This document shows, piece by piece, positions 34,604-38,904 of a stretch of 38,904 nt of DNA (the stretch's first letter is position 1; every line of letters starts with the position of its first letter). This stretch comes from an uncultured Candidatus Pelagibacter sp. (GTDB lineage Bacteria; Pseudomonadota; Alphaproteobacteria; Pelagibacterales; Pelagibacteraceae), in the NCBI GenBank assembly GCA_905620495.1, contig CAJQTK010000019.1, forward strand, positions 1-38,904, in the 5' to 3' direction. The position numbers and the translations under genes were made by a program. A model generated the notes under the pieces. The model was not told the origin of the DNA. It made no database searches and saw nothing but the letters and a program-made list of their open reading frames with translations.

Positions 34604-35245
34604 GTGAATATAATTTTATTTGGTCCTCCAGGCGCTGGGAAGGGCACACAGGCACAATTCATTGTAAAAAAACATAACTACTTTCAATTATCAACTGGTA
34701 ATCTCTTAAGAGAAGAAGTTAAGTTAAAAACACCACTAGGTTTTGAAATAGAACAATTGATATCTAATGGAAAATTTGTTTCAGATCAAACAGTGAATAC
34801 ACTGCTAAGAAAATCAATCACCAACCTTAAATATAGAGACAGGATTGTTTTTGACGGATACCCCAGAAATGTTGAACAAGCTAAGAATTTAGAGTTAATT
34901 TTAGCTGAATTTGATCAATCGATTGGTCATATAATTTTTTTAAATGTTTCAAAGGATATTATTGAAAAACGTATTATGGGTAGAATGACATGTGATAAGT
35001 GTAATATGACTTTGAATGAGTTTTTTAATAAAGAACAAATAGAATTACACCCATGTGGTAAAGACCACCTTAAGAAGAGAAAAGATGATAATTTTGACGT
35101 AGTTGTAGCTAGATATGACACATATATGAAGACAACTAAACCAGTCCTCGATTTTTACTCAAATAATACAAATTTCATAGAAATCGATGGAGCTGATGAA
35201 ATCGAGCAAATTAACAATAAAATCAATGGTGTTCTTAATGTTTAA
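34604..35245 (+). CDS. adk: Adenylate kinase
   Basis: This 213-aa enzyme catalyses ATP + AMP = 2 ADP. The P-loop GPPGAGKGTQ (7-16), the AMP-binding region (LSTGNLLREEV) and FDGYPRNVEQA are present. The long LID contains CDKC ... HPCGKD, a C-x2-C...C-x2-D set that could bind zinc, as in several Gram-positive and some proteobacterial enzymes. Translation starts at GTG (34604), the only non-ATG start I accept in the r-protein run. The secY-adk linkage is widespread. Confidence 0.97.
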   Translation: MNIILFGPPGAGKGTQAQFIVKKHNYFQLSTGNLLREEVKLKTPLGFEIEQLISNGKFVSDQTVNTLLRKSITNLKYRDRIVFDGYPRNVEQAKNLELILAEFDQSIGHIIFLNVSKDIIEKRIMGRMTCDKCNMTLNEFFNKEQIELHPCGKDHLKKRKDDNFDVVVARYDTYMKTTKPVLDFYSNNTNFIEIDGADEIEQINNKINGVLNV

Positions 35246-35249
35246 GGCG

Positions 35250-35277
35250 TTGACTTTAGAACATCTTCTTATATAAA
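35250..35277 (+). promoter_or_regulatory. Candidate promoter of the alpha operon (rpsM-rpsK-rpoA-rplQ)
   Basis: TTGACT (35250-35255), a 16-nt spacer and TATAAA (35272-35277) lie in the 55-nt gap between adk and rpsM. It is the closest match to a sigma-70 consensus in the window. The start would be near 35284, leaving about 17 nt of leader. This is too short for the S4-type leader pseudoknot of E. coli. Confidence 0.65.
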
Positions 35278-35300
35278 AGGCTAAATTTATTCTCAAAAAT

Positions 35301-35684
35301 ATGGCTCGTATAGCAGGTGTAAATATTCCCCAAAACAAACTTGTCCACATAGGACTAACGTACATCTATGGTATTGGTAATAAATTTTCAAATAAGATTT
35401 GTACATCGTTAGAAATTCCTACTGCGAAAAGAATAAACGAACTAACGGATGAAGATATTTTAAAAATTAGAGAATATATTGATGCAAATTTTAAGGTAGA
35501 AGGTGATCTTAGAAGAGACTACTCTTTAACTATCAAAAGACTAATTGATCTAGCATGCTACAGGGGATCAAGACATAGAAAAAAACTTCCAGTTAGAGGA
35601 CAAAGAACAAGATGTAATGCTAGAACTAGAAAAGGTAAGGCTATTGCAATTGCGGGTAAAAAATTAACACCACTTAAAAAATAA
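35301..35684 (+). CDS. rpsM: 30S ribosomal protein S13
   Basis: This 127-aa protein sits at the top of the 30S head and contacts S19 and the 50S subunit. [74 protein letters not shown] (core [18 protein letters not shown]) and a Lys-rich tail are as expected. It is the first gene after the candidate alpha promoter. Confidence 0.98.
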   Translation: MARIAGVNIPQNKLVHIGLTYIYGIGNKFSNKICTSLEIPTAKRINELTDEDILKIREYIDANFKVEGDLRRDYSLTIKRLIDLACYRGSRHRKKLPVRGQRTRCNARTRKGKAIAIAGKKLTPLKK

Positions 35685-35691
35685 TTAATTT

Positions 35692-36144
35692 ATGGCTAAA
35701 GTAGAAAAAGTAGAAAATCCAGATTCTGTTGTAGAAAAAAAAGTAGATAAAAAATCTAAAAAAAGCTCATACTCAAAAAAGAAAAAAATTAAAAAACATA
35801 TTCTTAATGGTATTGCTTACGTACAATCAACTTTTAATAATACAATAATTTCAATAGCAGACACTAATGGAAATGTTATTTCGTGGGCTTCTGCAGGACA
35901 AAAAGGTTTTAAAGGTTCAAGAAAATCAACACCTTATGCTGCACAAGTTGCAGCAGACTCAGCTGCATCTAAAGCATTAGAGTTTGGTATGAAGACATTA
36001 ACTGTACAAGTTAAAGGACCTGGATCAGGAAGAGAAACTGCTTTAAGAGCATTACAAGCGAAAGGATTTAAGATTCTTTCTATAAAAGATACAACACCAA
36101 TGGCACATAACGGCGTAAGACCACCAAAGAAAAGGAGAGTTTAA
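35692..36144 (+). CDS. rpsK: 30S ribosomal protein S11 with Lys-rich N-terminal extension
   Basis: This 150-aa protein is about 20 residues longer than E. coli S11 (129 aa). The extra part is a charged N-terminus with Val/Glu then Lys/Ser runs ([18 protein letters not shown]). The conserved body starts at [16 protein letters not shown] and includes [22 protein letters not shown] and the C-terminal [16 protein letters not shown]11 lies at the platform near the Shine-Dalgarno helix. No later in-frame ATG precedes the body, so the extension appears real. Confidence 0.97.
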   Translation: MAKVEKVENPDSVVEKKVDKKSKKSSYSKKKKIKKHILNGIAYVQSTFNNTIISIADTNGNVISWASAGQKGFKGSRKSTPYAAQVAADSAASKALEFGMKTLTVQVKGPGSGRETALRALQAKGFKILSIKDTTPMAHNGVRPPKKRRV

Positions 36145-36147
36145 TAA

Positions 36148-37176
36148 ATGGAAAGTTTAAATGTAAATGCTAAAAATTGGAAAGCATTAATTAAACCAGC
36201 TCAATTAGATGTTAAAATTAGTGATGATAAATCACATGCTAAAATTATAGCTGAACCATTAGAAAAAGGTTACGGTTTAACTTTAGGAAATTCTTTAAGA
36301 AGAATTCTACTTTCATCTATTAGAGGTACTGCTGTAACTTCAATTCAAATTGATGGTGTATTACATGAGTTTACATCCATTAAAGGTGTTAGAGAAGATG
36401 TTACAGACATAGTTTTAAACGTTAAATCATTAGCATTAAAAAGTTCTTCAGATAGTGCTAAAAAACTTATTTTAGATGCAAAAGGACCAGGTGAAATTAA
36501 AGCTTCTAACATTCAAGCTGTTACTGATATTGAGATTTTAAATCCTGATTTGGTTATTTGTAATTTAGATGAAAATACGCATTTCCATATGGAAATGAAT
36601 GTTGGAAATGGCAAGGGTTACGTTCCAGCTGTAATGAATAAGCCAGAAGAACCACCTTTAGGTTTGATTGCAATAGATTCATTATACAGTCCAGTTAAAA
36701 AAGTTTCATACGCTATAAGTACTGCTAGAGAAGGAAAAGCTCTAGACTATGATAAATTAACTATGGAAGTTGAGACTAATGGTTCAATTTCAGCTGAAGA
36801 TGCAGTTGCATATTCAGCAAGAATTTTCCAAGACCAACTTAATATGTTTGTTAATTTTGATGAACCAGTAGAAGCTCCTGTTAACGAAGTTTCAACTGAA
36901 CCTGAATTTAATAAAAATCTTTTAAGAAAAGTAGAAGAATTAGAGTTATCAGTTCGTTCAATGAACTGTTTAAAAAATGATAATATTATCTACATAGGAG
37001 ATCTAGTTCAAAAATCAGAAGGTGAAATGCTTAGAACACCGAATTTTGGTAGAAAATCATTAAATGAAATAAAAGAAGTTTTAACTGGTATGTCTTTATA
37101 CCTTGGTATGGAAATACCAAACTGGCCACCAGAAAATATAGCTGAAATGTCTAAAAAGTTAGAGGAGCAAATCTAA
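36148..37176 (+). CDS. rpoA: DNA-directed RNA polymerase subunit alpha
   Basis: This 342-aa subunit has the N-terminal assembly domain ([24 protein letters not shown], about 33-56, core [11 protein letters not shown]) and the C-terminal domain that binds UP elements and activators. The CTD shows [12 protein letters not shown], with the Arg matching Arg265 of E. coli, and [16 protein letters not shown]. Length is normal for alphaproteobacteria. It follows rpsK by 3 nt and overlaps rplQ by 1 nt (TAATG). Confidence 0.99.
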   Translation: MESLNVNAKNWKALIKPAQLDVKISDDKSHAKIIAEPLEKGYGLTLGNSLRRILLSSIRGTAVTSIQIDGVLHEFTSIKGVREDVTDIVLNVKSLALKSSSDSAKKLILDAKGPGEIKASNIQAVTDIEILNPDLVICNLDENTHFHMEMNVGNGKGYVPAVMNKPEEPPLGLIAIDSLYSPVKKVSYAISTAREGKALDYDKLTMEVETNGSISAEDAVAYSARIFQDQLNMFVNFDEPVEAPVNEVSTEPEFNKNLLRKVEELELSVRSMNCLKNDNIIYIGDLVQKSEGEMLRTPNFGRKSLNEIKEVLTGMSLYLGMEIPNWPPENIAEMSKKLEEQI

Positions 37177-37613
37177 TGAGACACGGAATGGCTAATAAAA
37201 AGTTAAATAGAACTTCTGAACATAGAAAAGCATTATTAAAGAATATGTTAAATTCTTTAATAAAATATGAGCAGATTACTACTACACTTCCTAAAGCTAA
37301 ATTTCTAAAGCCTCAAGCTGACAAGATCATTACTTTAGGTAAAAAAGAAACTTTACTAACAACAAAGATGTTAATGACGAAATTACAAGACATCACATCT
37401 GCCCGTAAAGTTACCAAAACTTTGTCTAAAAGATATGAAAAAAGAAATGGTGGATATACTAGAATTATTAAAGCTGGTTTTAGATATGGAGACAATGCAC
37501 CTATGGCCGTCATTGAATTTGTAGACAGAGATATTGAGGCAAAAAGAGTTGATAGAAAGAAAAAAGATCCAGCTAAAGACCAAAACGAAGAGAAAAAATT
37601 AGCTACTGCTTAA
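37176..37613 (+). CDS. rplQ: 50S ribosomal protein L17
   Basis: This 145-aa protein has the invariant start [24 protein letters not shown] (core KLNRTSEHRKAL) and the mid-region GGYTRIIKAGFRYGDNAPMAVIEFVD. L17 lies near the tunnel exit. A charged C-terminal tail (DRKKKDPAKDQNEEKKLATA, here its Lys/Glu-rich end) extends it slightly beyond the E. coli protein. It ends the alpha operon; AGAGGAG about 11 nt before the ATG is a plausible Shine-Dalgarno. Confidence 0.98.
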   Translation: MRHGMANKKLNRTSEHRKALLKNMLNSLIKYEQITTTLPKAKFLKPQADKIITLGKKETLLTTKMLMTKLQDITSARKVTKTLSKRYEKRNGGYTRIIKAGFRYGDNAPMAVIEFVDRDIEAKRVDRKKKDPAKDQNEEKKLATA

Positions 37614-37637
37614 TTTTCCTTATAAAAATATATCCTC

Positions 37638-38552
37638 ATGAAAAAGTCATTTAACGTTGATTCAACGTTTAACGATATGCGTATTGATAGATGGATACGG
37701 AATAATCTTGGTAATTACCCACAAGGCTTAATCGAAAAAAGTTTGAAAAGTGGAAAAGTTAAGATCAATAATAAAAAAGTAAAAAGCTCTCACAAAGTAA
37801 AAACAGGGGATATTGTTGATCTATTTAACTTTGATTTTAAAGAAACAATTGTTCAAAAAACAATTAAATTTTTACCCTCTGAAGAAGTCATTAAAGAGAA
37901 CGAAGATTTAATAATTGATAACAATGATGACTTCATTGTATTGAATAAAAGTTCTGGTATTTCAGTTCAAGGTGGAACTAAATCTAAAAAAAATCTTGTA
38001 GATATCTTTGCCCGTAGCGACATTTTTCAAAACACAAAACCTTTTTCAGTTCATAGATTAGATAAAGATACATCAGGTGTTTTTATTATGGCCAAACATA
38101 GAGAGGCCGCACAATTGTTAACATCATTATTTAGATTAAGAAAAGTTCACAAAACGTATTTAGCAATATGTCATGGTGAATTACAAAAAGATTCTGGTGA
38201 ATGGAATGATGATCTTACTAGATATGATAATGATAAAGAAATAGTAGAAAAGGCTAGAACTACATATAAAGTTTTAGACAAAAACTCTATTTGTAGTTTG
38301 GTTGAAATGAAACCGATAACTGGAAGAAAACATCAACTTAGAAAACAGCTATATGCAGTAGGCTCACCCATTTATGGAGATCAAAAATATAAATTTAGTA
38401 ATACAGATAAAGCTATTAATAAAAATTTAATGCTTCACTCTTATCAAATTAAATTCATGATTAAGGATAAAAAATATACTTACACAGCACTCTTGCCAGA
38501 TTATTTCAAAAAACTTTTAAAGACTAAAAGACTTAGATTTCTAAGTTCTTAG
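37638..38552 (+). CDS. rluC: Ribosomal large-subunit pseudouridine synthase, RluC/RluD family
   Basis: This 304-aa protein has an N-terminal S4 RNA-binding domain (about 13-60, [10 protein letters not shown] and [13 protein letters not shown]) and the RluA-type catalytic domain. The catalytic motif is [15 protein letters not shown], with Asp at 142, and [14 protein letters not shown] and [10 protein letters not shown] follow. It isomerises specific uridines of 23S rRNA. RluC is favoured over RluD by the overall plan and its isolated chromosomal position, but the subfamily call is moderate. It starts 24 nt after rplQ and its 3' end overlaps the convergent lipB by 20 bp. Confidence 0.88.
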   Translation: MKKSFNVDSTFNDMRIDRWIRNNLGNYPQGLIEKSLKSGKVKINNKKVKSSHKVKTGDIVDLFNFDFKETIVQKTIKFLPSEEVIKENEDLIIDNNDDFIVLNKSSGISVQGGTKSKKNLVDIFARSDIFQNTKPFSVHRLDKDTSGVFIMAKHREAAQLLTSLFRLRKVHKTYLAICHGELQKDSGEWNDDLTRYDNDKEIVEKARTTYKVLDKNSICSLVEMKPITGRKHQLRKQLYAVGSPIYGDQKYKFSNTDKAINKNLMLHSYQIKFMIKDKKYTYTALLPDYFKKLLKTKRLRFLSS

Positions 38553-38904
38553 TAAAATTTTTAACTATTACATCGCTTAAAGTATTATAGTTTTGATCAT
38601 TAATAGATTTGAGATTTGTTACGCCTTTATCTGAAATTCCACATGGAATGATATTTTGATATTTTGCAAGATCATTACTAATGTTAATTGCAAATCCATG
38701 ATACGCAATCCATTTGCTAACACGGACACCAATTGCTGCAACTTTTTTAATATTGGACTTGTTGTCTACCCAAATACCAATATTTTTTGGATCGCCAAAT
38801 GATTTAATATTAAATTCAAACAAGCTTTCAATAATCGTTTTCTCAATTAAAGTTATAAATTTTTTAATATCTTTTTTTCTTTGTTTTAAATCTATGACAA
38901 AATA
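38533..38904 (-). CDS. lipB: Lipoyl(octanoyl) transferase, 5' part beyond window
   Basis: The track begins this ORF at an internal TTG (38823), but the frame stays open to the window edge, adding 27 codons beginning YFVIDLK. The visible 123 residues are the C-terminal half of LipB. It has [17 protein letters not shown] with the catalytic Lys, then NISNDLAKY and [14 protein letters not shown] with the catalytic Cys. LipB transfers octanoyl groups from octanoyl-ACP to lipoyl domains of 2-oxoacid dehydrogenases and the glycine cleavage system. The gene converges on rluC. Confidence 0.92.
   Translation of the reverse strand, partial: YFVIDLKQRKKDIKKFITLIEKTIIESLFEFNIKSFGDPKNIGIWVDNKSNIKKVAAIGVRVSKWIAYHGFAINISNDLAKYQNIIPCGISDKGVTNLKSINDQNYNTLSDVIVKNFTKNLEI

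Noticed and set aside
1-38904. CRISPR arrays, insertion sequences, integrases, rRNA genes
   Set aside because: Looked for by eye on both strands; no regularly spaced repeats, transposase or integrase motifs, or rRNA sequence were found.

Overview
The window is very AT-rich and densely packed. Its proteins are rich in Lys, Ile and Asn, and its translation and transcription proteins are of alphaproteobacterial type. Gene junctions are mostly 1-nt overlaps or 2-5 nt gaps. Together these suggest a streamlined marine alphaproteobacterium of the SAR11/Pelagibacterales kind. That assignment is inferred from protein character, composition and gene order, not from a database search.

Region 1 (1-7791) is a cell-surface carbohydrate region. 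It holds a partial glycosyltransferase-like gene (-), a CapD/PseB-like sugar-nucleotide dehydratase (+), a sugar nucleotidylyltransferase (+) and a large multi-pass membrane protein with GT-C-like features (+). These are followed on the minus strand by a TylF-like methyltransferase, a UbiA-family decaprenyl-phosphate phosphoribosyltransferase homologue, a DprE1-like FAD oxidase and a DprE2-like SDR. The last three are the core of the mycobacterial route to polyprenyl-phosphoryl-D-arabinofuranose, the lipid-linked arabinose donor. This is the most interesting part of the window: it implies arabinofuranose decoration of the surface of a SAR11-like cell. The DprE1 homologue has Ala at the position of the benzothiazinone-reactive Cys of Mycobacterium tuberculosis DprE1.

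Region 2 (7867-10383) is a tRNA and elongation-factor block: tRNA-Thr(TGT) and rlmB on the minus strand, then tRNA-Tyr(GTA), tRNA-Gly(TCC), tuf and tRNA-Trp(CCA) on the plus strand. It resembles the enterobacterial thrU-tyrU-glyT-thrT-tufB locus, with the Thr tRNA inverted behind rlmB. Short perfect hairpins lie in the tRNA spacers.

Region 3 (10404-21460) is secE-nusG-rplK-rplA-rplJ-rplL-rpoB-rpoC. The only sizeable gap is between rplL and rpoB and carries two tandem hairpins.

Region 4 (21461-37613) starts with a 171-nt leader holding a candidate promoter and dyads. It continues as one fused str-S10-spc run (rpsL to adk), then a strong candidate promoter and the alpha operon (rpsM-rpsK-rpoA-rplQ). 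There is no tuf after fusA, no rpmD between rpsE and rplO, and no rpmJ after secY. L24 is short at its C-terminus and S11 has a Lys-rich N-terminal extension.

Region 5 (37638-38904) has an RluC-family pseudouridine synthase converging on a partial lipB.

No CRISPR array, insertion sequence, integrase or rRNA gene was seen.
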